A stretch of DNA of 64,000 nucleotides from Cheilinus undulatus (Eukaryota; Chordata; Actinopteri; Labriformes; Labridae): positions 43,499,023-43,563,022 of the forward strand of contig NC_054878.1 in the NCBI RefSeq assembly GCF_018320785.1, in the 5' to 3' direction. Below are positions 48,511 through 60,432 of this stretch, one piece after another. Both the position numbers and the translations under genes were made by a program. The notes beneath the pieces are model-generated. The model was given only the letters and a program-made list of their open reading frames with translations. It was not told the DNA's origin and searched no databases. The first letter of the stretch is position 1, and each line of letters begins with the position of its first letter.

Positions 48511-51500
48511 TCAATCCTCTGCAGAAGCTCTGATGTTTTCATAGTTCACTGTCTCATCTTCATCATCCTCATCCACCTGTGAAAATCAACACAATCAAAG
48601 CAACACTCTGAAACACTCAGACTGATTGTAGCCCCTATACTAACAAAGACTAGACTGAACAGCCTCCTAAAATCAGCTGAGCAGTAACTAAACTCCACTC
48701 TCACTGCTTTTAAAAACTCACCACCTTATCATTCCTCTGTGATTGTTTCCCTGAAAGATGAGAGAAAGAGTGGATTTTTGCTTCCACAGAGAAAATACAT
48801 GTTTATATAAACTTCTTGTGTGTAAATTGAATCTGTGAATGTTCTCACCTTTAGTTCTTGTCCATATGTTGACGGTCACAACAGTTATGATGAGAGCTGA
48901 TAAACCCACAGAGACAACGATGAACCTGGCTGCAGAGAGAATGAGAGCAAATCAAATCTTTGTTGTAGGTTTCTATGAAAGAAAGTTGAAATGTCATTTA
49001 TGTGTAATAACACATTCATTTGTTTTTACAAACATAAAATAAATGATCAGAAAAATGTTCATCACTAGTGTTTAGATGAGAAGAGTCATTGGTTCCTGCT
49101 GCTGTGGTCTTTTCAGTCGGTCCTGTTGGTTTCATTGTTGTTTTTGTGGTTGTTGTTTGTGACGCTGTTGTTGTTTCTGTCATCGTTGTTGTTCATCCTC
49201 TAATCAGTTTATTAACTCCAAACACCTGCAAAGGTTTCCTGAGTCTTTATTCTCTGGCTCTGGTTCAGTTCACACAACCACAATCATGGAGAAGACTGCT
49301 GACTTCATAGTTGTCCAGAAGACAATCACTGACTCCCTCCACAAGGAGGGTAAGCCACAGAAGGCCACTGATGAAAAGACAGGCTGTTCTCAGAGTGCCT
49401 TATCAAAGGAATACAACACATACAGCAGTCAATTTAAACTCAACAACTACCACAGTAAAATACTGCACAAAGACAAAGCAACAACATAGCAGATCCCCAT
49501 TTTATACATGCCCTTAATATACAGAACTTTAAGCCTGGATATAACTGAACATGGTAGAGCTGTCATACAGGAACATAGGATTTAAAAACTAAACCTTTAA
49601 ACAGGTTTATATCACCAGTACAGATGTTGCTGGACTTCTTATGGACTTGGGAAAGATTCTCTCGACAAGCACAACACCAGCCTGACCTGAGCTGGATCAG
49701 GCCAGAATCCTGTCCCAGCTAATTTGAACTGACTCTCAAAGAATCTTGGGATATGTCAGGCCACAAAGGCGACACCATTTGGTGTTTAAAGAAAGAAGGA
49801 TGGATTTGAAGGAGGTTTCAAAATGGGACAGTTGCCTTCAAGCTTGCCCTCCATAGATGCAGCTCCTGAATTGGGACCTAAATACGATCTTCAGCAGCTT
49901 TAAAACTGCAGGGAGTGAGACAGTCTGCACATCTGGCTTTTCAAAAGTCTGTTTACATGCATCTCTTTGGTGCAAAAACAGTTGTGTCTTCTTTACCTTT
50001 GAGAATTGAGGACTCACTGGGACCAGCATCAGAACCAGGACCAACGCCGGGATCTTGTGTGGGATCTTGTGTGGGATCTTGTGTGGGAACTTGTGTGGGA
50101 TCTTGTGTGGGAACTTGTGTGGGATCTTGTGTGGGATCTTGTGTGGGATCTGTAAAAGAGTATGATTTCAGTGATTAAATCTGATAACGTGCAATCCATT
50201 TGTTTTACAAGTAAAATAACTGATCTAAAGACTTATAAATTGATAGCAGTATATTTATAGAATATTGAAGTTGATGAGACCATACCTTTGAAAGAAGGTG
50301 TGTAGTCGGCCTCTACCTCCACCTTGTTGTTGATAAAGACCTGGCAGGTGAATGTCTTGTTGTTTCCACTTTGACGCTTCACTTTCAGATAATACAAACA
50401 GTCTGCACCTCTATAGTTCTTTCCAACACCTTCAGTTATTGTAGCTCCTGTCTCATCCACCCAGCGGAGAGGGTTCGATGGACAGGAGTGGAGATCTCTG
50501 TATCTCATCAAAGAGCACTCCAAGCTCAGTTCATCGTCCCTCTTTGGATCAAAGTCTGCTGGTTCTGGAGAGACTGAAAGAAAACAAGCCAGCTCAGCTA
50601 ATAAAACGTTCATTCTGATGAAAACTTGGTGACTTTCCAATAAGAAAACTTTCTATTTATCTTTAAGACACTAACTAGACCAGCAGTACTTTTTTCTATA
50701 AAATTACACATGGCTAATTTTTATCAATGAACAGTCTGATGAACTCCTTGATTCAATGTATACTTTTTTCCTCTTGTATAATTTACCTGAATTATGTTGA
50801 ATAACATTAACAATATAAAATACATTAAATTAATAACCTTATATTAAGTAGAAGGTTTACATGAAAAGCTATTAAATAAGGCATACTGAAATAGGCTCAA
50901 TATTTGAAACTATAAATAAAGCTTTAGCTGTTTTTCTCCTGTTTTCAGTTATTCATAGGTTAACTTATTTCCAGTGGTGTGCGGGGGGGGGGGGGGGGGG
51001 ATTACCCCCTTTGCGGCCAAATTGTTGAAAAACCCGTGCTAAAGTGCCCTCTTTGGAGCCAAAACACGTGCTTAAGTGCCCTCCTGGTTGATAAAACCCA
51101 CTAAACTGCCCCCGTGGGTGAAGAAAACACACTAAACTCCAGAAGACCATTAGGACCAAGAGATACTATGAAACATTACTTTTGCAATGACTTTCATGTT
51201 GGGCCCTTTCTTGATCTATATTGATCCAGAACTATATCTCACAGAACTAGTTTGGATTGTCTGGTGCTAATATGGTGTTAAAATACACTAGAATACAGGA
51301 AATGACAACTTAGTTGAAAATGTTCTGGGGGAAGACCCCCAGAACCCCTAGGGATTTATTTATTTCTGTGTGTTCTTCACAGTCCAGCGTTGAATCTACA
51401 CAGTTCTTGTGGATGCTGATCCTAACTACAAACTAATGTGAGTAGTCTGTCTAGTTAGTCTGTTTTAAGGCTATATAATGTGCCACTTATATGACATATA

Positions 51501-54191
51501 AACATGTCTAAAGTGCCCTCGAAAACACGCAAACGTCCACACACACATCCCTGCCCTTGAAAAAGTCTGTGCACGCCACTGCTTATTTTCAACCACATTT
51601 AAATAAAGTGTTAGATATTGAAATTAAAAAGCTTTATCCCTGTTTTTGTTTCACTCTCACTCGTCTTATTTAATGAGAGGAATGAACTTCACATCGTCCT
51701 GTTAGGATTTCAAACTGAGCTGAAATAGACTAAGTTTCCTCCTGTCATATTCTTTTATTCACTCATTAAAGGATTTTTATACTGACTCAGGCTAATGCAG
51801 CTTTAAGAAAACATTGTTTACACGCTATTAGGAAGTGTTCTACTGTTTTGGGATAATGTTGAATTAATCATACAGGGCTCTTAGTTCATTTATTTCCGTG
51901 TCATGTCTGCTCCACAGGTGTGTGTTTATTCATATTTATGTCAACATTACTGCATTCAGCCATCACAACAGCACTGAAAATATGAGACACTCTGGTTTTA
52001 AACTATCAGTGAGACATACAGTGAAAAAGTATTTGACCCCTTTCTGATTCCTGACTTTTCTATTGGCATATTTATCACACTTAAATGTTTCGGATCATCG
52101 AACCACTTTTAGTATCTCACAGAGACAACCCAAATAAATACAAAATGCAGTGTCTGAATGATTATTTAATTCTTTTAAAGAAATATTCTGTGGACTGACA
52201 AGACAAAAGCTGAACTTTCTGGAAGGTGTGTGGCCCGTTACATCTGGAGTAAAAATATCACAGCATTTGATTCAAAGAACATCATGCCAACAGTCAAACA
52301 TGGTGGCGGCAGTGTGATGGTCTGGGGCTGCTTTGCTGCTTCAGGACCTGGACCACTTGCTGTGATTCATGGAACCATGAATTCTGCTGTCTACCAGAAA
52401 ATCCTGAAGGCCAACGTCCGGCCATCAGTTCATGACCTCAAGCTCAAGCGCTCTTGGGTTATGCAGCAGGACAAGTCCAGACTGAAATCCAGTTGAGATC
52501 CTGTGGTGTGACCTTCAACAGGCAGTTCATGCTGCCTGTTTAAGATCAGCATGCAGTTAACTCAGCCATATTCTCCAATATGGCTGAATTAAAACAATTC
52601 TGGGAAGAAGATTGGGGCAAAATTTCACCACAGCGATTTTAAAGACTCATCACCAGTTATCACAAATGCTTGATTTTGGTTATTGCTGGCAAGGGTGGAA
52701 CAACCAGTTATTAGGTTCAGGGGGGCTATTACTTTTTCAAACAGGGCCAGATAGGTTTGGTTGGTTTTGCAAGAGCCACAATCTAAATGGTGAAAAGTGG
52801 CAAAATGAGTTGAATTGGAAATAAAAATGAGTACAAGGTGGAAAAATGGTCAAAAAAAAGTGGCAAAAAATGGGTGAAAAGGGAAAAAAGGCATAAAATG
52901 GACAAAAATAAGTGCAAAGTCGCAAAAAAATGACATCCATGTAATCAAAAATGCAGCAAAAATAAAGTCTAAAGTGATTAAAACTGGCAAAACAGGTGGG
53001 AAAATGGAGGGAAAGTGGCATTTACTGGCAAAAGCATCTTGAATGGGTGAAAAGTGGCAAACAAGGGGGAAAAACTGCAAAACAGCAGGATGAAAGTTGC
53101 AAAAACTGCTAAAAAATTCAAACCCAGGGCAAAAGTGGAAAAAAATTTGCAAAAAGTGGCTAAAAGAAGTGGTAAAAATGGAATGAAAGCAGCAGAAATG
53201 GATTAAAAGTGACAGAAAATGTAAAAAAAGAAAAAAAAAAGGGACAAAAATGCATATAAGGGCAAAATATACGGAAAAAAAATAAAGGTGGACAATTAAG
53301 TTTGACCATTAGTACCTACTGTATAAGCGTGGGAAACAAACTGATTAATGTGACTTGCAATGGATCATTTCTGAGGTCAAAGTCTCTATTTTAAAGGTTT
53401 CTATTTCAAATGAAGACATACAGGAGCCACAAATCATCACAAAAGAGCCACATGCTGAGAATCACTGAATTATGTTTATAAATTAAACAAATGCACTTGC
53501 TGAGATTGCAGTTTTTTGAGTGTTTTGATGAGATTTTTCAGCTTTATTAAGAAGGGGATGATTATTGACTTGCTCCTCTTGCTATTGCATCTCTGCTTGC
53601 AAACAGAACTAAGCACAAATCTGAAAAATAAAAGATAAAGACTTACTTCTGAGAAGACTTAGGTACACATTGGCAGCTTGTTGACCTCTCTGTCGACACG
53701 TGAAGCGACCAACATCCTCAGCAGTGACATTTTTAATGGCCAAAGAACAGTCGATGCCCAAACTCGTCTGATCAGCTCTGGGTGACCTCTGATAAATCTT
53801 TCCTCTCCTTGTCTCTAAAGTGGCTCCTGATGAATCTCTGTAATAAAGCCAGAAAACGTTGGAGCATCGTCGAGATCGATTCTGACTGCCACAGGGCAGG
53901 GTGACATCTTTACCAGGTTGGGAGTAGAGATAAATCTCTTCTTGACTGTTGCCCACTAAAATGACAAGAAGCAAACATGAAAGTAGATCTGTGGAGAAAA
54001 AAGTGAATGAAACTGCCGCCTAACTTTTAGAGGTTCATCAGATCATTAAAGCTGATCAACAAGGTCAAGACGACTGTATATGCAGCAGTAATATTTACAG
54101 GTAGCCTAAATCATGACACCTGTTTGAAATAGAAATCAGCTTTACCTTCAAACAGGAGTCCAACAACAAAGATGACTTCCAGTAGAGCCAT
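48511..54191 (-). CDS. IgSF receptor gene C: V + C receptor, expanded DPTQ stalk, one ITIM
   Basis: Predicted 323 residues. Exons (minus): 54191..54146 leader, 53955..53647 V, 50573..50286 C, 50149..49997 stalk, 48929..48849 TM, 48750..48722, 48576..48511; 972 bp in frame. The V domain is closest to gene D: SQEEIYLYSQPGKD, TLPC, CSNVFWLYYRD, IDCSLAIKNVT, DVGRFTCRQ. The first cysteine seen in A and D (STCQ/GNCQ) is Ser here (GNSQ). The C exon is one codon shorter than in A and B. The stalk has eight PTQ repeats (DPTQ or VPTQ) where B has one. TM and tail are the same as in gene B, with the ITIM VNYENI. The V-C intron contains a 610-bp hAT-type MITE, a Tc1 remnant and a satellite-like repeat. 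An inhibitory role is inferred. Confidence 0.85.
49066..49176 (-). other. Candidate alternative Thr-rich stalk exon of gene C
   Basis: Same sequence and phases as 38763..38873 in gene B (duplicated with block Y). Same weak acceptor. Confidence 0.35.
49217..49415 (+). mobile_element. Tc1-like transposon N-terminal fragment (copy in block Y2)
   Basis: Duplicate of 38914-39115. It lost two bases near the right side (CAGCAGTCAA against CAGCAGTGTTCAA). Confidence 0.65.
50051..50149 (-). repeat. Coding 12-bp minisatellite in the stalk exon of gene C
   Basis: Eight units of TCTTGTGTGGGA or ACTTGTGTGGGA (plus strand), reading (D/V)PTQ on the coding strand. Two units carry T-to-A, giving Val for Asp. 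All units keep frame. Confidence 0.92.
50972..51581. mobile_element. 610-bp hAT-type MITE in gene C, with target duplication
   Basis: Termini CAGTGGTGTGC and GCACGCCACTG are inverted, flanked by CTTATTTC and CTTATTTT (7 of 8). The paralogous introns at about 20157, 41013 and 62385 read straight through (for example AACTTATTTTCGACCACATT), giving empty sites. Inside are a G run of about 18 at 50983 and repeated AGTGCCCTC motifs. It is non-coding. Confidence 0.88.
52018..52740 (+). mobile_element. Degenerate Tc1-like transposon
   Basis: Begins ACAGTGAAAAAGTATTTGAC and ends near GGGGGCTATTACTTTTTCA. The catalytic remnant at 52230-52490 reads [40 protein letters not shown], then GWVMQQDK-like sequence. 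The 5' half of the transposase is deleted. Confidence 0.85.
52745..53330. repeat. Degenerate GTGGCAAAAATGG satellite-like repeat
   Basis: Loose tandem units such as AAAAGTGGCAAAATGAG and GGGTGAAAAGTGGCAAAC. It starts GCAAGAGCCACAATCTAAAT, exactly as at 63281, and is followed by GGAGCCACAAATCATCAC. It is the same family as 661-1110 in the opposite orientation. Confidence 0.75.
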
Positions 54192-54233
54192 TCTGTGTTC
54201 ATTCTCTGTCAGCACTGAAACGTCTTCTGACTC

Positions 54234-54239
54234 TTTATA
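54234..54239 (-). promoter_or_regulatory. TATA box of IgSF gene C
   Basis: TATAAA on the minus strand, 43 nt before the ATG. Confidence 0.7.
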
Positions 54240-54694
54240 CTCATGAAAGTTACTGAAGTGGAGCAGCTTCCTCTTTGTGGTTGAATTACCATGAAAATAA
54301 CTTGAGGAACAGCTTTTTCTCCCAGCTGGCTTGTCACAAGTTCCACATACTCAGACTTACATTACTTCATTTCCTTTTACATGCGCAGACTTCACATGCA
54401 CTCCTACTAGGAAAAACACCAACGCCACAAAGAGCAGTTCGATGGTTGAAGAAATGACATGGGGTCATTCCCCATAGAGACTGGTGGGGTTGTGGGCTTC
54501 TCTAGTCGTTCTGGTCAAATTAAAACAAGCCAGTTAAGAGGTGGACAACTTTCTGATGGTCTAAATCAAAAATTCAGTTACAGAGTCATAGATCTCAGTG
54601 TTTTCACGTTTACAGCAACGTTATTCCAACAAATCTAGAGTAGTGAGACATGAAGGTTGGACTTCACTTTACACTTTAACTTTAAATATAACAA

Positions 54695-56110
54695 TCGTTT
54701 TTTTTTTTAATAGCTTTATTTTTGAGGTTTTCAGCTTGAACAACACATACAAACATTAACACACATACATGTTAACATACCGAACGTACTGAACTTGTAC
54801 ATACAGTAATCAACATCAAACCTGCCCATAATCCCTCAGTTCCCCCCATTAGACTAAGAGCACACCCTAACCCAAAAGTAATAAAGACAATTTGAAATAA
54901 AGAGTACACTGACAACAACAAATAAATAATACTAATAAACATGAAGTAAGATACTGAGATTGGACATGTAAATTCACAAGTCAAACATTAAAAAAAAACA
55001 TTTAAACTAAAGTGAGACAGTAAGGGATCCATTTCACAGTCATTATCCACTGCAGCAACAGGTCAACCCACTGAGCATTAGCTGGCTGGCATCAGAGAGT
55101 AATTTCTTTAATAAATTCGACAAAAGGAGACCATACTTTGGTGAACTTATCAGGGCATCCTCTCAGTGTGTACCTTATTTTCTCTAGTTGTAGCAGAGAC
55201 AGCAACTCATTCACCCATCTCTCTCCATTAGGATGAGTCTGCGTGATATAAGGTTGTTGAATGCTATTGCTGTTCTCTGGGCATTTGTGGCATGGATTTC
55301 TATTGGTAATACTCCAAAAATGGCAGTGAGTGGGTTGGGCCACACAGAGCAGAGAGGCAGTCAAATACTGAGGACCAAAGTTAACCACGGAGGGGCAAGA
55401 CCAGAACATGTGACCTAATGAAACTGGGTTCCTGCATCGAGGGCAGTTAGGGTTAACAGTGGGGTATACAGTATTTTAGCTAGTCTATTACTGGAGTAGT
55501 GAGTTCTATGTAGCACCTTGAACTGGATTAGTCCATGTCTTATACAAATAGAGGAAGTATGAATACTAGAGATGCAATCTGCCCAGACTTCTTCAAGGAT
55601 TAGGATTTCTAGATCCCGTTCCCAGGCCTCCCGTAGTTTAGTCATCCTCGAGGATCAATATTTTGGATGATACTGTAAGTTCTTGAAATTAGTCCCTCAA
55701 AAGGGTTCAGATTTAACTTTCATACATATGGTCTTTGTTTGGAGGTTTGGGATAGGTAGGGAAGTGTTTGGCAGCAAAGTTGCACACTTGGAGGTATCTA
55801 AAAAAATGTGATTTTGGGATATTGTTCTTTACATAGAAATCCGAAGAACGTAATGATTCTTCATCAAACAGGTCTTGAAAGAAAAGCAGCCCGTGTCGAT
55901 GCCAGCCTGCAAAGCTTAAATCCATTTGTGAAGGTTTGAAAATATGATTAGAGGACAGTGGAGAGAAACTATTTATTTGGTCAAAATTGAAGTGACGGTG
56001 AAATTTGTGTCTAGATTTTAATACCGTTAGACACTACAGGGTTAGAGAAAAACGCTGTTGCATGACGATAGTGGAGCAGTGAGTAAAGAAACTGGGGATA
56101 CTGCTGTATG
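54695..56110 (-). mobile_element. L1-like LINE, 3' portion of ORF2
   Basis: Minus-strand pieces in order: DLSFAGWHRHGLLFFQDLFD, KSHFFRYLQVCNFAAKHFPT (55925-55713); REAWERDLEILILEEVWADC, HGLIQFKVLHRTHYSSNRLA (55645-55415); then MFWSCPSVVNF and ERWVNELLSLLQLEKIRYTL (55409-55092). This is the order of the ORF2 C-terminal region in L1-type fish LINEs. Frames are separated by stops or shifts, and the 5' end is truncated. A T run at 54699 marks the 3' end. Confidence 0.85.
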
Positions 56111-56189
56111 TGAGTTGAGTTCCATCTTTGCCCAGGTAGGACCATCTTTATCAGAGAAAGTGGTCACCAAATAGGTCAGCATCTGAGGG

Positions 56190-57200
56190 AGCGGGAGGAG
56201 GTGGCTATGTGAAGGAGATCGGAGAGATGGCGGGGGGGCGAGATTGTGGATGGCCTTGAATGCATACAGGAGGATTTTGAATTTGATTCTGAATTTTACC
56301 GAGAGCCAGTGGAGCTGCTGTAGGACGGGGATGATGTGGTGAAATGAGGGGGTTCTGGTGATGATGCGAGCAGCTGAATTCTGAACCAGTTGAAGTTTAT
56401 GGAGAGATTTTTGAAGAAGACCAAAGAGGAGAGAATCACAGTAATCAATACGGGAGGTAACGAGGCTGTGGACAAGAATAGATGGACATATGCAGACCAG
56501 GTAATATTACTGATGTGGGCTTGGAATGATAGAGAGCTGTCGAGGATGACACCCAGACTCTTAACCTGAGGGGAGGGGGAGACTGAGGAGCTGTCAATTG
56601 TGAGGGAGAGACTGTCAGCTTTGGATAAAGTGGATTTGGTGCCAATGAGGAGGATCTCTTTTTTTAATCGCTGTTTAATTTGAGGAAGTTTGAGGTGAAC
56701 CAGGATTCTATTTCAGATAGGCAGTTGGTGAGGGAGGGGGGTGGGAGACAGGAGGTGGGTTTGCGGGAGAGGTAGAGCTGGGTGTCAACCGCGAAGCAGT
56801 GGAAGTGGATGTTGAATTTACGGAAAAATATTGCCAAGGGGAAGGAGGTAGATGTGCCCCAGGACAGAGCCCTGGGGCACACCGGAAGTGACGGGGGAGG
56901 GCTGGGATGTGAATGATTTGAGACGGACAAACTGAGTGCGGCCTGAAAGGTGTGAGTGAAACCAGTCTAGGGGGGTGGAAGTGATGCCAGTTGAAGATAA
57001 TCTTTTTAGGAGGATGGTGTGAGAAATTGTGTGATTTTTATGAGGGCCGTTTCTGTACTATGGCGAGGGCGGAAACTGGACTGGTGAATGAGGAGTGGAT
57101 GATGGCAGATACGAGGGGGAGCAGAGAGGGGAGGCAGGATTTGACCAAAGCTGTGGGGAGGGGATCAAGCTGACAAGTGGAGGGCTTGGACTTTCAGGTG
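56190..57200 (-). mobile_element. LINE L2-type fragment, distinct from the block Z copies
   Basis: Minus frame 56930-56664 includes [13 protein letters not shown] (degenerate PQGSVLGPLLF), [20 protein letters not shown] (FHCYADDTQLYLS block) and [20 protein letters not shown]. The flanks show the same RT organisation. It is frameshifted. Confidence 0.8.
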
Positions 57201-57349
57201 ATGGAAGAATAAATGTGAATATGTGAATGTTAGAGTTTCCTATCAGTGGGTGTAGACAAAAGACGAGGTGACATATTTGGTAAGAAACCAAATAAACTAA
57301 ACACAATAAAACTAAACACACACAGCTGATCATGGTGATTACAACAGTG

Positions 57350-57965
57350 TAACCATGGCAACATCAACTGTCTTTGATGGTGTTAACATGGTGTTCTAAA
57401 ATAAATGAAAAGTATTTGCATGTGTTTTCCACCTCCTGCTCCTTCATTGCCTCAGCCACTGGAGCCAGCTGACAGTAGTGTAGATCTCAGGGGATCACAG
57501 GCGGTTGCATACGGTGGCCAGGAAGGTCAAACAGCCTCTAACAGTCAGACACATTCCAACTGAAACAAAAAGACTACAATAAGACAAAATGCTGTCCAAG
57601 GATCAAAAACAAATTTATGAACGGCAAACACAGAAATCTTCCTTGGGACAGTCACCACAGGAGCTTTTATTTGTATGGTAAAAAATTCTAAATAAAAGTA
57701 AAGTATGTTCACATAAAGCAGCATGTTCTGTTCACTTTAAAACACTTTCTGATGAGTTTAATTTTTGTTTATTTCAGTTTGACAGTCGGAACCATAAAGC
57801 CTTCTCACATCATCACCCATATTCAGTTTGGTGTCCTCTGCTGACCCCCAAAGGTCTCTAAGTGTAACTGCACTGTCATAAAAACAGGATGGTGAAGCTG
57901 TAGAAGACGCTAGGAGAAGCAGAAGAACCATGTGGACAAAGAAATCACAGTAATACTGAACGATT
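57350..57965. repeat. Diverged relic of the block X upstream tract
   Basis: CAACTGTCTTTGATGGTGTTAACATGG through GAAATCACAGTAATACT parallels 23306-23880 and 44048-44630. It belongs to the upstream region of gene C, separated from its promoter by the LINE insertions at 54.7-57.3 kb. Confidence 0.8.
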
Positions 57966-58099
57966 TTTTCTGAAGTGAGTGTGAATGCGAGGAGGCGGTG
58001 CAGAAGTGTGTTACTCTGTTAGATGGCTTTAATAACCCTGGCGGGTTGTGTTGTTTTTGTGTGCATACGACACTAAAAATAAATTGCTTACTGCAGCTT

Positions 58100-58215
<116 letters not shown>

Positions 58216-58249
58216 CAGACAGGCAGACAGACAGATAGGTTGATTGATT

Positions 58250-59698
58250 GAGTCTTGGATATGTTTAGGGAGTGAGTTCCAGAGGGAGGGGGCGGCTATG
58301 GAGAAGGCTTTGTCCCCCCAGGTTTGGTGCTTGGTTCTTATTGGCTGAGAGAGGAGACTGAGGTTTGAAGAGTGGAGGTTACGGGAGGGAGTGTGATGGT
58401 GTAAGAGGTCAGTAAGGTAAAAAGGGGCCTGTTGGTTTAGGGCTTTATGGGTGAGGAGGATTTTGAATTGGATGCGGAAGGGGACAGGGAGCCAGTGGAA
58501 GTTTTGGTCATGGGAGCGGGTGTGGGTCAGGAGACCCAGGAGGATGCTGTTGCAGGAATCTAGTCTGGATGTGATGAAAGCATGGATAAGAGTTTCAGCT
58601 GCAGGGAAGGAGAGTAGTGGATGGATGCAGGCTGTTTTTTAGGTGGAAGGAGGCAGTTTTAGTGAGCTGGGTGAAAAGGAGAAAGGAGAGGTAACTGTCA
58701 AAAATGATACCAAGGTTGCAGGTGTGAGGGGAGGGGGATAGGGTGAAAGAGTCTAACTGGAGGCTGAAGTTATGCATGGTTTTGGTGACTGATTTGGGGC
58801 CAGTGATCATAAGTTTGGATTTATTGCAATTTAGAGGAGGGAAATTGTTGTTCATCCAGGTATTTATTTCAGAGAGGCAGTTGGTTAGTGTGGAGTTTGT
58901 GTCTGAGGTGATGGAGGTGGTGGAGATGTACAGCTGGATGTCAGCAGTGAAAACTGAGTCCATGGTGGTGGATGATATGACAAAGGGGGAGCAAGTAGAT
59001 GATGAATAGGAGGGGTCCAAGCACCGAACCTTGGGGGACACCTTGTGTCAGGGGGGCAGTGGAGGAGGAGCAGTTGTTGATGTGAATGAATTGTAGTCTG
59101 TTCATGAGGTATGATCGGATCCAGGATAGTGCTGTACCGGTGATGTTAAGTGAATGTTCCAGATGGGAGAGCAGGATGGAGTGGTTGATGGTGTCAAATG
59201 CTGCTGTAAGGTCCAGGAGGACGAGGATGTTGGTGTGGCTGGAGTCTGAGGAGAGGAGGAGGTCATTGGTGACTTTGAGGAGAGCTGTTTTGGTGCTGTG
59301 TTGGGGACGGAAGTCGGATCGAAAGGGTTCAGAAAGGTTGTTACAGGAGTGGTGGGATGTCAGTTGAGATGCGATGACTCATTTCAGAATTTTAGACAGA
59401 AAGGGGAGGTTGGAGATGGGCTGGAAGTTGCACAGGTTGTCGGAGTTGAGTCCAGGCTTTTTGAGGATGGGGGTAATGGCTGCCAGTTTGAGGGATTGGG
59501 GAATGGGACCAGAGCTGAGGGAGGAGTTGATGATGGTGGTAATGAGAGGGGAGATGGCTGGGAGACAGTCTTTGATCAGGTTGGATGGGATGGGGTCCAG
59601 GACGTGAGTTGAGTTTTTCATTCCAGCAGTGATGGTGGCCAGGTCTGTTGGGGATATTGGGGAGAACTGGGACAGTGTCTGGGTGATGATGCGGGATT
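58250..59698 (-). mobile_element. LINE L2-type fragment (copy in block Z2)
   Basis: Minus-strand pieces: VLDPIPSNLIKDCLPAISPL and SLKLAAITPILKKPGLNSDN (59621-59379), NCLSEINTWMNNNFPPLNCN (59041-58595). It is slightly more complete than the copy at 26.9-28.6 kb: it keeps the bases for SSGPIPQSLKLAAITP that are deleted there. Confidence 0.85.
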
Positions 59699-59844
59699 TG
59701 GCTCATACAGCAAATTTGATTTCAATTCCTATATTGAGGGAATAATTTTTCTTAATAAGAATAATAACATATATAATTCATAATAATAACAATAACAATG
59801 ATAATGATAATACCCACATCCCCAGAACTACTGGTCCAGGCCAC

Positions 59845-60432
59845 CAGAGGTGGAAAAAGTACTAGACTATTGTACTCAAGTAAAAGTAAAGCTACTTTGG
59901 ATAAAATTTACTTAAGTAGAAGTAAAAGTAACAATCTATAAATCTACTCAAGTAAAAGTAAATCTAAGTTATTTACTTAAAATTTACTTAAAGTACTGAG
60001 TTACAGAGTAGCTACTTTTGATACCTGAGGAGGTTATATAGTAAAATATGATCTTTTATTGGTGTAAAATAACTACAAGAGAACATGAACCTTTTATAAG
60101 GTGAGATTTAACCTGAAGTCAAATGCAAAAGCTGTTTTAGGATGAAATGTAGAGTCATTCTCTCACTACTGACCACCATGTGCTGTGAAAGTCAAACTTT
60201 TGGCCATTTTCTTGTTGCTCAAATGAGAACCTCCTTGTTTGTCTTTTAAGTGTTATTTTTTTTTACTCAGTACTTCTTGCTTTTTAAAATGTAGTGAAGT
60301 ACAATACTTCCTTCAAAATGCACTTAAGAAAAAGGAAAAGTAGTGATTTTGAAAAGTACTCAAAAAAGTACACATAAAACCTACTCAATTACAGTAACTT
60401 GAGTAAATGTAATTAGTTACTTTCCACCCCTG
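59845..60432. mobile_element. 588-bp hAT-type MITE with target duplication and a paralogous empty site
   Basis: Starts CAGAGGTGGAAAAAGTACTA and ends TTACTTTCCACCCCTG; the interior is rich in AAGTAAAAGTA motifs. It is flanked by CAGGCCAC (59837-59844) and TAGGCCAC (60433-60440). The paralogous site at about 28768-28776 reads GGTCCAGGCCACCTCCTCTA without interruption. Confidence 0.93.

Larger units (their letters stand above)
45236..50046. repeat. Segmental duplication block Y, copy 2
   Basis: Counterpart of 34978..39746. It contains the LINE piece (45302-45587), the second BTBD9-like relic and the 3' exons of gene C. Confidence 0.93.
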
